In this document: positions 52,798 to 63,188 of the stretch, piece by piece | Numbering within the stretch: position 1 is the stretch's first letter | Layout: each line of letters starts with the position of its first letter | Assembly: GCF_024228315.1 (NCBI RefSeq) | Contig: NZ_CP100454.1 | Coordinates: 2,356,001-2,420,000, forward strand | Direction: 5' to 3' | DNA length: 64,000 bases | DNA from: Halomarina pelagica | GTDB lineage: Archaea > Halobacteriota > Halobacteria > Halobacteriales > Haloarculaceae | Notes under the pieces: generated by a model | What the model saw: the letters and a program-made list of their open reading frames with translations, nothing else | Databases searched by the model: none | Told to the model about the DNA's origin: nothing | Translations under genes and position numbers: made by a program

Positions 52798-53348
52798 AGC
52801 TGACAGAAGTTCCGCACCATTCGCTCGCCGTGTTCGGTCAGGATGCTCTCCGGGTGGAACTGGACGCCCTCGTGCGGTCGCTCGGCGTGTCGGACGCCCA
52901 TCACCACCCCATCGTCGGTCCGGGCGGTCGCCTCGAGGGAGGCGGGGAGGTCGGGGTCGGTCACCGCGAGCGAGTGGTAGCGACCGACCGTGAGGCGCTC
53001 GGGGAGGCCCGCGAAGATCCCCCGGCCGTCGTGCGTGATCGTCGAGGGCTTGCCGTGGACGACCTCGGGCGCGTGGCCGACCGCGACGCCGTTGGCGACG
53101 CAGAGCGCCTGATGGCCGAGGCAGACGCCGAGCGTCGGGTAGTCGAGGTCGGCGAAGACGGCCGTCGAGACGCCCGCCGCCTCGGGCGTTCCGGGGCCGG
53201 GCGAGACGACGATCCCGTCGGGGTCGAGCGCCCGGATCCCCGCCGCGTCGATCGCGTCGTTGCGCCGGACGACCACCTCGTCGTGGACGCCGACGTACTG
53301 GACGAGGTTGTACGCGAACGAGTCGTAGTTGTCGACGACGAGGATCAC
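52782..53348 (-). CDS. pabA: Aminodeoxychorismate/anthranilate synthase glutamine amidotransferase
   Basis: This 188-residue class I amidotransferase supplies ammonia to the chorismate-using subunit. 'VILVVDNYDSFAYNLVQY' starts the domain. The cysteine nucleophile is in 'GVCLGHQALCVA', and the His-Glu pair in 'HEGVQFHPESILTEHG'. TrpG and PabA cannot be told apart on sequence alone; pabC next to it favours folate synthesis. I chose the GTG at 53348, with a TTG two codons upstream. An extragenic element separates it from pabB. Confidence 0.88.
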
Positions 53349-53568
53349 GGACAACCACCTTTTTTCACGGGGTCCTCGGCGCGGCTTCGCCGCGCCTCGA
53401 ACCCCGCCAAAAAATCTGCATTGTTGGACGCTTCGCGTCCAACAGGCTTCCAGAACCGCCACGCGGTTCTGGAAGGACCAAAAAAGGCCGGGCGCTCACT
53501 GCGTTCGCGCCCGGTGAACCGCTCACTCCCTGCGGTCGCTCGCGGATGCCGTGTCCGTTCTCGTAGGA
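53349..53568 (+). repeat. Hairpin-bearing extragenic element, copy E7, inside the pab operon
   Basis: Read on the plus strand: CCACCTTTTTTcacgGGGT-hairpin-AACCCCgcc-AAAAAATCTG, then two hairpins (gttggacgc/gcgtccaac and ttccagaacc/ggttctggaa), then GGACCAAAAAAGGC. GC-rich hairpins run to about 53545. It lies between pabB and pabA on their common transcript, opposite in orientation to the genes. Its CCACC end overlaps the region just upstream of the pabA GTG. Confidence 0.65.
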
Positions 53569-55050
53569 TCATCGTCCCTCCATCGTCAACCGCTGCTCTT
53601 CGAGCGCGGCGTCGAGCGCGTTCACGAGCGCCCGACCCTTCGCCAGCGTCTCCTCGTCCTCGCGCTCCGCGACCGAGTCGTGGACGATCCCCGCGCCGAC
53701 GCGCAGGTGGTACTCCTCGCGGTGGCGTACGAGCGTCCGGATGACGATGTTGAGCGTTACCCGGCCGTCGAAGCCGAACGCACCGATGCTCCCGGTGTAG
53801 GGCCCGCGGCGGGTCGCCTCGACCTCGTCGATGATCGCCATCGTCCGGGGCTTGGGCGCGCCGGTGACGGTCCCGCCGGGGAAGACCGCCGCGATCACGT
53901 CCGCGAGGTCGCACCCCTCGCGCAGGCGACCCTCGACGAGCGAGACGAGGTGCATCACCTCCGAGTAGCGGTCCACGCGGCGGTACTCGGTCACCTCGAC
54001 GCTCCCGTACTCGGACACCTTCCCGAGGTCGTTGCGTTCGAGGTCGACGAGCATCGCGTGCTCGGCGCGCTCCTTCCCGTCCGCGAGGAGGTCGCGCTCC
54101 AGCGCCGCGTCCGCCTCGGGGGTCGCGCCGCGCGGTCGTGTCCCGGCGATGGGTTCGGTGACGACGCGGTCGCCCTCGAGGCGGACGAGCAGTTCCGGGC
54201 TGGCGCAGACGAGGTCACAGGAGGGGAACTCGACCAGCGCCGAGTAGGGCGCGGGGTTCACCTCGCGGAGCGCGGCGTAGACCTCGACGGGGTGGACGGC
54301 GGCCGGCGCGCGCAGGCGCTGGGAGACGTTCGCCTGGAAGGTGTCGCCGCTTCGGACGTACTCCTCGACCTGGGCGACGCGCTCCGCGAACGCCGCGGGC
54401 GAGCACTCGCGCTCGAAGCGCACCTCGCTCGCGGCGACCGGCGGCGGACCGACGGCGGGGTCGCCCGCCGTCGCGCGCTCGGCCAGCGCGAGCGCCCGGT
54501 CCAGCCCGCGCTCGTACGCCGCGGCGGGGTCGTCGCCGACGCGCGGGCAGGCCGTCACCCGGAGGGTCGTCTCGCCGTCGTGCGGTTCCTCCCACGCCGC
54601 GACGGCGTCGTAGACGGCCACCTCCAGGTGCGGCAGGGCGCGATCGTCGACCGCCGACTCCGGGAGGTCCTCCAGTTCGCGGGCGACGTCGTAGGAGAGC
54701 CAGCCGAAGGCCCCGCAGGGGTACGGTACGTTACAGTCGCCCCGGATCAGCGTCTCGCGGTCGAGTCGGCGGGCGAGCGTTCCGAGCGAGTCGAGCGAGT
54801 CGAGCGTGTCGCTCCCCCCGTCCGCGTCGGGCGCGACGGTCAGCGTCTCGATCGGCGAGACGGCGAAGTAGCCCCACCCGGGGCGGCCGCCGCTCGTCTC
54901 GAGGAAGACCGACGGCGAGCCGTCGCGGGCGCGGCGGTAGGCGAGAAACGGGTTGGCCGCGACGCGCACCTCGGCGGGGACGCGGGCGTCGGGAGGTGCG
55001 CCGCTCGCCGCCGCGGTGAAGTCGTCCCGGTCGGTCGCGACCGTCGGCAT
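53569..55050 (-). CDS. pabB: Chorismate-binding synthase component I (PabB, TrpE-like motif)
   Basis: This 493-residue enzyme converts chorismate and ammonia to aminodeoxychorismate. Late motifs are '[15 protein letters not shown]', '[20 protein letters not shown]', '[20 protein letters not shown]' and '[22 protein letters not shown]'. The motif that separates paralogs reads PIAGTRPRG, the form usual in anthranilate synthase, rather than PIKGT with the lysine of classical PabB. Operon context with pabC still favours PabB; anthranilate synthase is the alternative. It starts at the ATG of complement 55048-55050. A 'LDSLDSL' tandem repeat sits near residue 80. Confidence 0.82.
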   Translation of the reverse strand: MPTVATDRDDFTAAASGAPPDARVPAEVRVAANPFLAYRRARDGSPSVFLETSGGRPGWGYFAVSPIETLTVAPDADGGSDTLDSLDSLGTLARRLDRETLIRGDCNVPYPCGAFGWLSYDVARELEDLPESAVDDRALPHLEVAVYDAVAAWEEPHDGETTLRVTACPRVGDDPAAAYERGLDRALALAERATAGDPAVGPPPVAASEVRFERECSPAAFAERVAQVEEYVRSGDTFQANVSQRLRAPAAVHPVEVYAALREVNPAPYSALVEFPSCDLVCASPELLVRLEGDRVVTEPIAGTRPRGATPEADAALERDLLADGKERAEHAMLVDLERNDLGKVSEYGSVEVTEYRRVDRYSEVMHLVSLVEGRLREGCDLADVIAAVFPGGTVTGAPKPRTMAIIDEVEATRRGPYTGSIGAFGFDGRVTLNIVIRTLVRHREEYHLRVGAGIVHDSVAEREDEETLAKGRALVNALDAALEEQRLTMEGR

Positions 55051-55117
55051 CACCGTCACGGAGGACGAGTCGGGATAACGGTCTTGCGATCGGCGACGGA
55101 CGCTCGTCGACCGGTCG

Positions 55118-55873
55118 TCAGCGCTCTCTCGCCCGGTCGATCCACCGCTGGATGCGCTTCGCGGAGATGCCCGTCCGGTCGGACAGCGCCTCCGCGTCGG
55201 CGTCCGCGAGGTCGTCGATCGACTCGACGCCCGCGTCGGCGAGCGTCTCGGCGTAAGCGGGACCGATCCCCTTGAGGCGGGTGACGGGGCGGACCGTCTC
55301 CGGTTCTCCCGAGGCTGGCCCCGCCGCCTCGGCGGGTTCGGCGGCTTCGTCGCCCGTCTCGGCGCCGGCGGGGCCGGCGGCCTCCCCCGGCTCGACGCCC
55401 TCCTCCTCGTCGACCAGCGTCTCCGAGGAGGCGGCGGCGTCGGTTCCGGCCCCCGCCGCCTCCTCCTCCGCGATCGCCTCGGACTCGGTCTCCTCCGGTT
55501 CGGTCTCCTCCGCGGCGGTCTCGTCAGTCTCCGCCGCCGTCTCGGTTTCCGCGTCCTCCGCCTCCGCGCCCTCGGTCTCGCCCTCCTCGACCGACGGTTC
55601 CACGTCCTCGGGCTGTTCGGACTGCGAGGCGGGGCCGGCGGCCTCCGCCGGCTCTGCCGCCGCCTCGACGTCCTCCTCCGGCGGCTCCTCGGTGATCGAC
55701 CCCGTGGATCCGGTCGCGTCCGTGTCCGCCGCGGCGGACTCGCGCCCCGTCTCGACCGCGTCGCTCTCCGACGGTTCGCGCTCGACGGTGACGCCGGCGG
55801 ATGGCCGCGACTCACCGCCCTTCGAAGAATCCCCGATGCCGAGGACCGACTTAATTTTCTCGATGAGGCTCAT
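55118..55873 (-). CDS. Acidic protein with C-terminal helix-hairpin-helix domain
   Basis: This 251-residue protein starts with '[17 protein letters not shown]', followed by about 160 residues of very acidic Ala/Glu/Thr/Pro-rich sequence that must be disordered. It ends in a helix-hairpin-helix module ('[27 protein letters not shown]' in parts, then '[18 protein letters not shown]'). Such HhH domains bind DNA without sequence preference. The repeat 'AAGPA' recurs in the linker. It lies 26 bases downstream of the aroE stop. Function unknown. Confidence 0.8.
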   Translation of the reverse strand: MSLIEKIKSVLGIGDSSKGGESRPSAGVTVEREPSESDAVETGRESAAADTDATGSTGSITEEPPEEDVEAAAEPAEAAGPASQSEQPEDVEPSVEEGETEGAEAEDAETETAAETDETAAEETEPEETESEAIAEEEAAGAGTDAAASSETLVDEEEGVEPGEAAGPAGAETGDEAAEPAEAAGPASGEPETVRPVTRLKGIGPAYAETLADAGVESIDDLADADAEALSDRTGISAKRIQRWIDRARER

Positions 55874-55899
55874 ATCCGGTAGTAGATAGGGAGGGACTA

Positions 55900-56694
55900 T
55901 TAAAGACCTGCCCGAAGCGCGTCGTTCATCGCCGCGACGGGCGCGGGTCGGTCGGTCCAGCGCTCGAACGCCGCGACCCCCTGATAGAGGAGCATCCACG
56001 CGCCGTCCACGGTCGTCGCCCCCGCCGCGTCCGCGTCCCGGAGCAGGCGCGTCTCGACCGGCGCGTAGACCGCGTCGAGCACCGCGAGGTCGGCGTGGAG
56101 CGCCTCCGCGGGCACGGGCGATCGATCCTCCTCCATGCCGACGCTCGTGGCGTTGACGAGCACGTCGGCGTCCGCGAGCGCGTCGGGGAGGCCGTCGAGA
56201 CCGCACGCGGTGGCGTCGCCGCCCACCGCCGCCGCGAGTTCATCGGCCCGCGCCACGGTGCGGTTGGCGATCCGGACCCGCATCCCCTCGTCGGCGAGGC
56301 CGAACGCGACCGCCCGGCCCGCGCCACCCGCCCCGACGACGACGGCCGTCCCCGCGAGGTCGACGCCGTGCTCGCGGAGCGCGCGCACCGCCCCCTCGGC
56401 GTCGGTGTTGTAGCCGCGCATGGCGGGCACGTCGATCGCGTTGACCGCGCCGATGCGCGCGGCCAGCGGATCGGGGTCGACGAGGTCGAGCGCGTCGCGC
56501 TTGAACGGAATGGTGACGTTCAGGCCAGCGATGCCGAGCGCCCGCGCGCCGAAGACGGCGTCCGCGAGGTCGTCCGGCTCGGGTTCGAAGGTGACGTACC
56601 GGGCGTCCATATCGAGTTCGCGGTAGGCCGCCTCGTGCATCGGCGGCGAGAGGGAGTGCCCGACGGGATTGCCGATGAGTCCGAACACCTGCAT
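55900..56694 (-). CDS. aroE: Shikimate 5-dehydrogenase
   Basis: This 264-residue NADP enzyme reduces 3-dehydroshikimate. Shikimate binding: '[20 protein letters not shown]' and '[17 protein letters not shown]', with the catalytic lysine in PFK. Cofactor binding: '[18 protein letters not shown]' and '[14 protein letters not shown]'. The last signature, '[17 protein letters not shown]', is complete. It acts after AroD, which is at 1878 of this window. The start is the ATG at complement 56692-56694; it is divergent from the exchanger gene. Confidence 0.95.
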   Translation of the reverse strand: MQVFGLIGNPVGHSLSPPMHEAAYRELDMDARYVTFEPEPDDLADAVFGARALGIAGLNVTIPFKRDALDLVDPDPLAARIGAVNAIDVPAMRGYNTDAEGAVRALREHGVDLAGTAVVVGAGGAGRAVAFGLADEGMRVRIANRTVARADELAAAVGGDATACGLDGLPDALADADVLVNATSVGMEEDRSPVPAEALHADLAVLDAVYAPVETRLLRDADAAGATTVDGAWMLLYQGVAAFERWTDRPAPVAAMNDALRAGL

Positions 56695-56853
56695 GGGCGA
56701 CCGGTCGGAACGAGGGGCGATAAGCGAGGCGGTCGACGCGCGCCGACGGGCCGGTGGGACGAGGGGCACCGCGTCGTCCTCTCTCCCGTCTCGGCCCGCT
56801 CGAATCGGAACGTAACAAAAGAGATACGTACGCTCCTCGCGCCACTTCACACG

Positions 56854-58245
56854 ATGTTACGTCGTCTTCGCCATCCGCTTACTGCGGTCGCTCTGACGGT
56901 GCTTCTCACGCTCCCGTGGGTCTTCACGTGGGCGACCCACGGCGGACACGTTTCGCCCGGAGAGACGCTCCCGGCCGGTACGACGGTCGTCGTGGCGGGG
57001 CTCGCCGTCCTCGGCGCGTCGTTCCTGCTGGCGTGGGGGGCCGAGACGGCCGAGAAGGACGTCCCCCGGGCGTTCGCCATCGCGGTCCTGGCGGTGCTCG
57101 CCGTCGCCCCCGAGTACGCCGTCGACGCGCTCTACGCGTGGCAGGCCGGGGCCTTCGAGGGAACGGCGCGCGGGACCGAGGCGGCCAACCTCGCGGTCGC
57201 CAACATGACCGGGGCGAACCGCATCCTCATCGGGATCGGCTGGTCGGCCATCGCGCTCTTCACCGTCTTCCGCGCGAAGACGTCCCACGACCCCGCCGTC
57301 AAATTCCGCGACGGGTTCCTCCGCGACGCGGTCGAACTCGACCGCGACATCGCCACCGAGATCGCCTTCCTGCTCGCGGCGACGGCGTTCGCGTTCTTCG
57401 TCCCGTTCAGCATGGCGACGCTCGACAACGGCGGTCCCGCCGGCGGCATCGGCCTCGTCGACACCGCCGTCCTCGTCGGTCTCTACCTCCTCTACATTTC
57501 GATCATCATCCGCGGCGACGTCGAGGAACACGAGGGGCAGGTCGGCGTCCCGGCGTACCTCCAGTCGTTCTCGAAGGGGCCGCGGATCGCCAGCGTGATC
57601 CTGCTGTTCGCCTACTCCGGCACGATGATCTTCATCGCGGTCGAACCGTTCGCTCACGGACTCGAGATCCTGGGCGAGCAGGCCGGCGTTCCGCCGTTCT
57701 TCATGATTCAGTGGATCGCGCCGCTGGCGAGCGAGAGCCCCGAGTTGATCGTCGTCGCCTACCTCGTGAACAAGGCGCGCTCGACCGCCGGCTTCAACGC
57801 GCTCATCTCCTCGAAGCTCAACCAGTGGACGCTGCTCATCGGCACCCTCGCCGTCGTCTACAGCATCGCCGCAGGCCACCTCGGGGCGCTCCCGTTCGAT
57901 CAGAAGCAGGTCGCCGAGATCTGGATCACCGCCGCACAGAGCCTGTTCGCGCTCGCCATCCTGTCCAACTTCGAGATCAGCATGCGCGAGGCGATCAGCC
58001 TGCTCGTCCTGTTCGTCTCGCAGGTCGTCATCGAGTTCGTCCTCATCCAGACGTTGCCCGAGGCCAGGGCCGAGGCGCTCAGCATCGACGTCCTCTACGC
58101 CTACACCGTCGTCTACCTCGTTCTCGGACTGTGGCTGTTCTACCGGCGGCGCGACGATCTCCGGCGGCTGTTCTCCCGGACGGCCACGACCGCCCAGGAC
58201 GCCATCCGGTCGTCCCAGCCGCAGGCCGAACGCGCCGACGACTGA
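56854..58245 (+). CDS. Sodium/calcium exchanger (CaCA superfamily) protein
   Basis: This 463-residue membrane protein has about 11 transmembrane helices in two related halves. The alpha repeats are '[19 protein letters not shown]...[15 protein letters not shown]' and '[21 protein letters not shown]...[16 protein letters not shown]', each with the acidic residue of the cation site. This is the layout of cation/Ca2+ exchangers such as archaeal NCX relatives. The C-terminal tail is polar. Ion specificity is inferred from the family. I chose the ATG at 56854; 'cgtaacaaaagagatacg' precedes it. Confidence 0.88.
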   Translation: MLRRLRHPLTAVALTVLLTLPWVFTWATHGGHVSPGETLPAGTTVVVAGLAVLGASFLLAWGAETAEKDVPRAFAIAVLAVLAVAPEYAVDALYAWQAGAFEGTARGTEAANLAVANMTGANRILIGIGWSAIALFTVFRAKTSHDPAVKFRDGFLRDAVELDRDIATEIAFLLAATAFAFFVPFSMATLDNGGPAGGIGLVDTAVLVGLYLLYISIIIRGDVEEHEGQVGVPAYLQSFSKGPRIASVILLFAYSGTMIFIAVEPFAHGLEILGEQAGVPPFFMIQWIAPLASESPELIVVAYLVNKARSTAGFNALISSKLNQWTLLIGTLAVVYSIAAGHLGALPFDQKQVAEIWITAAQSLFALAILSNFEISMREAISLLVLFVSQVVIEFVLIQTLPEARAEALSIDVLYAYTVVYLVLGLWLFYRRRDDLRRLFSRTATTAQDAIRSSQPQAERADD

Positions 58246-58403
58246 GTCCCGGTCGCGCCCGACGCTCGCTCCTCGATTCCCCGCTCTCGTCTTCGTCCGT
58301 CTCTCGCTCCGCTCCTCTCACCGTCCTCTCTCACCTCCTCGCCCCTCCTCGCCCCTCCGTCCACACCGACGCCGTTTAGCCCGCCGCCCGCCACGCTCCT
58401 CCC

Positions 58404-59741
58404 GTGCTCGGAATCGTCGTCAGCCGCGGGGACGCCGCGTCGGTCCACGTCGGCGAGCACCTGCTCGCGCTCGCCGACTGGACCGCGACCGAGGACGACG
58501 CCCGCCCCGACGCCGAGGGGGGCGGGACCGTCTACCGTCTCCCGGACGCCGAACTGCGCGAGTTCGACGCGCTGCATCTGGATCTCGACCGCGCCGACGA
58601 GGCCTTCGACGACCCCGACCTGCTCGCGTTCGCCTCCCGCCACTCGGGGGACACCGGACCGCTACTCACGGCCCACCACACCGGGAACTTCGGCGAGGCG
58701 ACCTACGGCGGCGAGGACCGCGCCTTCGCCCGCGCCTGTCCGAACGCCCACGCTCGCGTGCTCGACGCCTTCCGCGAACGCGCCCCCGAGGGGTACGCGG
58801 TCGGGACGGAGTGCACCCACCACGGGCCGACCGCGATCGAGACGCCATCGATGTTCGTCGAACTGGGTAGCGAGGAGGCGCAGTGGCGCGACCCGGCGGG
58901 CGCGCGGGCGGTGGCCGAGGCCATCCTCGACCTCCGCGGCGTCGCGCCCGACCGCGAGCGGACGCTCGTCGGCTTCGGCGGCGGCCACTACGCCCCCCGC
59001 TTCGAGCGCGTCGTCCGCGAGACCGACTGGGCGGTCGGGCACGTCGCCGCCGACTGGTCACTGGAGGAACTCGGCCCCGTCAGGGCCCACCCGGACGTGA
59101 TCGACCGGGCGTTCGAGCGCAGCGGCGCGCGTCACGCGCTCGTCGAGGGGACCCGCCCGCACCTCGTGGAGGTCGTGGAGGACCTCGGCTACCGCGTCGT
59201 GAGCGAGACCTGGGTGCGAGCGACGTCGGGCGTCCCCCTCGACCTCGTCGAACGGCTGGAGGACGAGGTGGCGACCGTCGAGGAGGGGTTGCGGTTCGGC
59301 AGCCGAACCGACGTCGACGCCGACGAGTGGAACGACTGGACGGTCGTCGGCCTCCCCGACGAACTCCTCGCGGAGGCCAACGGGATCGACCGCGAGGGCG
59401 TCCTCGCGGCCGCCCGCGAGCGGTCGATCGCCGTGACGACCGCGGAGAACGGGACGCTGTTCGCCGGGCGGGCGGTCGTCCCCGCGCGGGGCGACCGCGG
59501 CGCGCTCGTCGAGGCGCTCCTGGCCGTCCTCCGCGAGAAGTACGACGAGGTGGTCCGCGAGGGCGACGCGGCGGTCGCCCGGGAGATGGCGTTCGACCCG
59601 AGCCTGGCCCGGGAGGCGGGCGTCCCGGAGGGGCCGGCGTTCGGTCGACTGGCGGACGGCGAGGCGGTGACCGTCGACGGCGAGCGGATCGACCCCGCCG
59701 CCGTCCGCCGGGAGCGCGAGCGGACGTTCAGACTTTCGTGA
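58404..59741 (+). CDS. dtdA: D-aminoacyl-tRNA deacylase (archaeal type, DTD2)
   Basis: This 445-residue protein removes D-amino acids from tRNA. '[24 protein letters not shown]', '[24 protein letters not shown]' and '[12 protein letters not shown]' are signature segments of archaeal DtdA, with the histidine and cysteine residues expected at its zinc-binding or active site. The first 240 residues hold this core; the rest is the variable haloarchaeal extension. The start is a GTG at 58404 with a TATA-like 'cgtttagccc' near 58371-58380. A perfect inverted repeat follows its stop. Confidence 0.92.
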   Translation: MLGIVVSRGDAASVHVGEHLLALADWTATEDDARPDAEGGGTVYRLPDAELREFDALHLDLDRADEAFDDPDLLAFASRHSGDTGPLLTAHHTGNFGEATYGGEDRAFARACPNAHARVLDAFRERAPEGYAVGTECTHHGPTAIETPSMFVELGSEEAQWRDPAGARAVAEAILDLRGVAPDRERTLVGFGGGHYAPRFERVVRETDWAVGHVAADWSLEELGPVRAHPDVIDRAFERSGARHALVEGTRPHLVEVVEDLGYRVVSETWVRATSGVPLDLVERLEDEVATVEEGLRFGSRTDVDADEWNDWTVVGLPDELLAEANGIDREGVLAAARERSIAVTTAENGTLFAGRAVVPARGDRGALVEALLAVLREKYDEVVREGDAAVAREMAFDPSLAREAGVPEGPAFGRLADGEAVTVDGERIDPAAVRRERERTFRLS

Positions 59742-59743
59742 AC

Positions 59744-59761
59744 GTCTGACGACCGTCAGAC
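59744..59761. promoter_or_regulatory. Inverted repeat between dtdA and ftsZ1
   Basis: gtctgac-gacc-gtcagac is a perfect 7-bp inverted repeat, just after the dtdA stop and 11 bases before the TATA-like 'agatagttattt' (59772-59783) of ftsZ1. It could be a terminator stem or an operator for ftsZ1. Confidence 0.4.
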
Positions 59762-59808
59762 AAACGGCGAAAGATAGTTATTTCGCGTCTGTAATTCATC
59801 GCGCAGGT

Positions 59809-60984
59809 ATGGACTCGCTTATCGAGGAGGCCATCGACGAGGCCGAAGGCGAACGGGAGGAGAACGCCCCGCGTGGGAACGGGGTCGGGGGCGCGGGTCC
59901 CCAGAACACCGACCCGGTATCGTCCGCCGGGACGATGACCGACGAGGAACTCGCGGAGATCGTCCGCGACCTCGAGACGAAGATCACGGTGTTCGGCTGT
60001 GGCGGCGGCGGCGGCAACACCGTCACGCGGATGGCCCAGGAGGGCATCCACGGGGCGCGGCTCGTCGCGGCGAACACCGACGCCCAGCACCTCGCCGAAC
60101 AGGTGCAGGCGGACACGAAGATCCTCATCGGGCGCACCCGCACCGGCGGACGCGGCGCGGGGTCGGTCCCGCAGATCGGCGAGGAGGCCGCCCAGGAGAA
60201 CATCGAGGACATCCAGTCGGCCATCGGCGACTCCGACATGGTGTTCATCACCGCGGGACTCGGCGGCGGCACTGGCACGGGCTCCGCACCGGTCGTCGCG
60301 CAGGCCGCCCAGGAGGCCGGCGCGCTCACCATCGCCGTCGTGACGATCCCGTTCACCGCGGAGGGCGAGCGCCGCCGCGCGAACGCCGACGCGGGCCTCG
60401 AACGCCTCCGCTCGGTCGCGGACACCGTCATCGTCATCCCGAACGACCGGCTGCTCGATTACGCGCCGAACCTGCCGCTGCAGGACGCGTTCAAGATCTG
60501 CGACCGCGTGCTGATGCGCTCGGTCAAGGGGATGACCGAACTCATCACGAAGCCCGGGCTGGTGAACGTCGACTTCGCGGACGTGAAGACGATCATGGAG
60601 AACGGCGGCGTCGCCATGATCGGCCTCGGCGAGTCCGACTCCGAGAACAAGGCGCGCGACTCCATCCGCTCTGCGCTCCGCTCCCCGCTGCTCGACGTGA
60701 ACTTCCAGAACGCCAACTCCGCGCTCATCAACGTCGTCGGTGGTCCCGACATGAGCATCGAGGAGGCGGAGGGCGTCGTCGAGGAGATCTACGAGCGCGT
60801 CGACACCGACGCGCGGATCATCTGGGGTGCGAGCGTCAACGCCGAGTTCGAGAGCAAGATGGAGACGATGGTCGTCGTGACCGGCGTCGAGTCGCCGCAG
60901 ATCTACGGCAAGGGCGACGGACAGGAGCAGGTCGACACCCGCGAACTCACCGACGACGGCGACGACATCGACTACGTCGAGTGA
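59809..60984 (+). CDS. ftsZ1: Cell division GTPase FtsZ1
   Basis: This 391-residue tubulin homolog forms the division ring. The GTP motifs are '[17 protein letters not shown]' and the tubulin signature '[12 protein letters not shown]' at about residues 150-160; '[19 protein letters not shown]' is the T7-loop region. The acidic extension '[15 protein letters not shown]' is typical of haloarchaeal FtsZ1 as opposed to FtsZ2. The order ftsZ1-secE-spt5 is known from haloarchaea. The ATG at 59809 is preceded by the TATA-like box at 59772-59783. Confidence 0.95.
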   Translation: MDSLIEEAIDEAEGEREENAPRGNGVGGAGPQNTDPVSSAGTMTDEELAEIVRDLETKITVFGCGGGGGNTVTRMAQEGIHGARLVAANTDAQHLAEQVQADTKILIGRTRTGGRGAGSVPQIGEEAAQENIEDIQSAIGDSDMVFITAGLGGGTGTGSAPVVAQAAQEAGALTIAVVTIPFTAEGERRRANADAGLERLRSVADTVIVIPNDRLLDYAPNLPLQDAFKICDRVLMRSVKGMTELITKPGLVNVDFADVKTIMENGGVAMIGLGESDSENKARDSIRSALRSPLLDVNFQNANSALINVVGGPDMSIEEAEGVVEEIYERVDTDARIIWGASVNAEFESKMETMVVVTGVESPQIYGKGDGQEQVDTRELTDDGDDIDYVE

Positions 60985-61143
60985 CGCTCGCGGGGGTTTC
61001 GATCCCCCTTCCCCCGCTCTCGATCTCTCCCTTCCCGTTTGCTCTTCCGCCGACCACCGATGGGCCGACGGGCCGACGTTTCTTCGCCAGTCGGGGTGTA
61101 GAAAGGTAGAAAGATAGAAAAAGGCCCGTCGGTAAGGGCGGGT

Positions 61144-61317
61144 ATGGAAGTTCCCAAAGACCTCTCTTCGTACGTTCGGGTGCTGAAGCTGGCGAGCACC
61201 CCCTCGCGCGAGGAGTTCGCACAGGTGGCGCTCATCGCCGGGGCCGGCATCGTGCTCGTCGGTTTCATCGGATTCGTCATCTTCGTGATCATGACGCTCC
61301 TCCCCGGAGGCGTCTAA
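61144..61317 (+). CDS. secE: Protein translocase subunit SecE (Sec61-gamma)
   Basis: This 57-residue protein reads '[20 protein letters not shown]', '[20 protein letters not shown]', '[17 protein letters not shown]' and stops at 61315-61317. The amphipathic N-terminal helix with [14 protein letters not shown], followed by one transmembrane helix, is the archaeal SecE pattern. It belongs to the SecYE-beta translocon. Its stop overlaps the start of spt5 (TAATG), so the two are coupled, as in many archaea. A purine tract (gaaaggtagaaagatagaaaaagg) lies 22-45 bases upstream. Confidence 0.93.
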   Translation: MEVPKDLSSYVRVLKLASTPSREEFAQVALIAGAGIVLVGFIGFVIFVIMTLLPGGV

Positions 61318-61754
61318 TGCCCATCTACGCCGTCAAGACCACGGCCAGCCAGGAGCGGACGGTCGCAGACATGCTCGTCAACCGGGAGGAGGAGTCCATT
61401 CACGCCGTCCTCGCGCCGGACTCGCTGACGAGTTACGTGATGGTCGAGGCCGACGACGCGACCGTCTTCGATCGCATCCTCGACGAGATCCCCCACGCGC
61501 GGGGGATCGTTCCGGGGGAGTCGTCGATCATGGAGGTCGAACACTTCCTCTCGCCGAAACCCGACGTCGAGGGGATCGCGGAGGGCGACATCGTGGAACT
61601 CATCGCCGGGCCCTTCAAGGGCGAGAAGGCGCAGGTCCAGCGCATCGACGAGAGCAAGGACCAGGTGACGGTCGAACTCTACGAGGCGACCGTCCCCATC
61701 CCCGTCACGGTCCGCGGCGATCAGATCCGCGTACTGGACAGCGAAGAGCGCTGA
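61317..61754 (+). CDS. spt5: Transcription elongation factor Spt5
   Basis: This 145-residue NusG-type factor binds the RNA polymerase clamp. The NGN domain spans '[18 protein letters not shown]' to '[13 protein letters not shown]'. The KOW domain is '[22 protein letters not shown]', shown in part, and the protein ends '[12 protein letters not shown]'. Its length equals typical archaeal Spt5. It starts in the secE stop (TAATG), and the pair follows ftsZ1. Confidence 0.95.
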   Translation: MPIYAVKTTASQERTVADMLVNREEESIHAVLAPDSLTSYVMVEADDATVFDRILDEIPHARGIVPGESSIMEVEHFLSPKPDVEGIAEGDIVELIAGPFKGEKAQVQRIDESKDQVTVELYEATVPIPVTVRGDQIRVLDSEER

Positions 61755-61880
61755 CGCGCTCTCCGCGCTCCCGCGAACGGATCGACGGTCGTCCATTCAC
61801 GAATCGCGGCCTTGGCTGACACGCGTCGTCGGATTCTGCAAAACGCAACCACTAACCTCCGTGCGGCGGAAGCGCCGCGA

Positions 61881-62633
61881 GTGAGCGACGAGTTCCGCGT
61901 GGACATGCACGTGAAGATCCTCGACGAGCGCGTCGTCGAGCGGGCGAAGGCCCGCGGCCTCGACGCCATCGTCTACGCGCCGCACTTCACTCGGTTGCCG
62001 AGCATCGAGGCCAAGGCCGACGCGTTCTCCGACGACGACCTCCTCGTGATCCCCGCCCGCGAGATATTCACGGGGTCGTGGCGCGACCGCAAGCACGTCC
62101 TCGCGGTGGGCCTCTCGAAGCCGGTCCCCGACTTCGTCACCCTCGACGGTGCGATGTGCGAACTCGACCGCCAGGGCGCGGCGGCGCTGGCTCCCCACCC
62201 CGAGTTCCTGAACGTGAGCCTGAGCGCGGCCGACCTCGAGCGCTACGACGTTCGGGCCGTCGAGGTGTACAACCCGAAGCACTGGGACTTTCACAACGAG
62301 CGGGCCCGCGAGATCGCGCGGCACGCGGGGCTTCCGGGGTTCGGTTCCTCGTACGCCCACCTCCGCGGGAGCATCGGCGAGGCGTGGACGACGTTCGAGG
62401 AGCCGATCGAGAGCGCGGCCGACCTCGCCGCGAGACTGCGATCGGGAGCGTCGATGCGGGTGTTCCACCGCGACGGGTTCGAACACAACCTCCGGCGGGC
62501 GCTCGAGTTCGCGCACCTCGGCTACGAGAACACCTGGGGGAAGGTCGATCGGATCCTCCTCTCGGCGACCGAACCGACCCACCCGGGGCACGTCGCGTAC
62601 GAGGGTCGGTTCGACGACGTGCGGGTGTACTGA
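61881..62633 (+). CDS. PHP-domain family protein
   Basis: This 250-residue protein belongs to the PHP phosphoesterase-like group, with the C-terminal region typical of PHP-associated haloarchaeal proteins. The first motif reads 'RVDMHVKILDERVVERAKARGLD'. The usual DxHxH here has lysine after the valine (HVK), so one metal ligand is missing. Later histidines ('VYAPHFTRL', 'ALAPHPEFLN', 'VFHRDGFEH', 'EPTHPGHVAYEG') remain. I chose the GTG at 61881; the frame extends to a TTG at 61812. Activity is uncertain. Confidence 0.82.
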   Translation: MSDEFRVDMHVKILDERVVERAKARGLDAIVYAPHFTRLPSIEAKADAFSDDDLLVIPAREIFTGSWRDRKHVLAVGLSKPVPDFVTLDGAMCELDRQGAAALAPHPEFLNVSLSAADLERYDVRAVEVYNPKHWDFHNERAREIARHAGLPGFGSSYAHLRGSIGEAWTTFEEPIESAADLAARLRSGASMRVFHRDGFEHNLRRALEFAHLGYENTWGKVDRILLSATEPTHPGHVAYEGRFDDVRVY

Positions 62634-62673
62634 CCGGGGTACGGGACGGTAGATACTCTCGGACGACGGGCGT

Positions 62674-63165
62674 CTACGGGGCGATCCCCGCGGGGAGCGC
62701 CCGAAACGCGCTCGCGACGACGCCGGGCGCGACGCGGACGAGCGCGTAGGCGACGGCGAGTTCGGCGGCGGTGACGGCGAGCGTGACGGCGTTTGCGTAG
62801 CGACTGCTCGTGGCGACGCCCGTCGGGAGACCGTACTCCCTCCGCAGCGGGTAGAACAGCGCGATGCCGCGCTTGCTGCCGACGACGTCGAGGACGTAGT
62901 GGGTGAGCACCCCCACCCAGACGAAGTGGAGGTTGTCGAAGACGACGGGGAAGGCGACGAACAACCCGAGGACGGGCAGGTTGTGCAGCGTCTTCCTGTG
63001 GACGCCGAACGCGGTGTCCACGTCGGGGAGGAGCGCGCCGAGGACCACGGGCACCGTCACCGCCACGACGGCGTAGAGGGTCCCCGCGTCGCCTCCCGGT
63101 TCGAGGACGAACCCCAGGCCGACGCCCAGCAGGAGGCCGTTGACGACGTGACCTTCTTTGTTCAC
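62674..63165 (-). CDS. YdjM-like membrane-bound metal-dependent hydrolase family protein
   Basis: This 163-residue membrane protein resembles DUF457/YdjM proteins: 'VNKEGHVVNGLLLGVGLGF', 'LGALLPDVDTAFGVHRKTLHNLP', and 'HFVWVGVLTHYVLDVVGSKRGIALFYPL', given in parts. The LPDxD...HRxxxH and H...D pattern fits a zinc site near the membrane. The start is a GTG (complement 63163-63165). The CinA-like gene ends 23 bases upstream on the same strand, so a joint transcript is likely. Confidence 0.85.
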   Translation of the reverse strand: MNKEGHVVNGLLLGVGLGFVLEPGGDAGTLYAVVAVTVPVVLGALLPDVDTAFGVHRKTLHNLPVLGLFVAFPVVFDNLHFVWVGVLTHYVLDVVGSKRGIALFYPLRREYGLPTGVATSSRYANAVTLAVTAAELAVAYALVRVAPGVVASAFRALPAGIAP

Positions 63166-63188
63166 GGGCCGACTCTCGGGAGCGCCCG

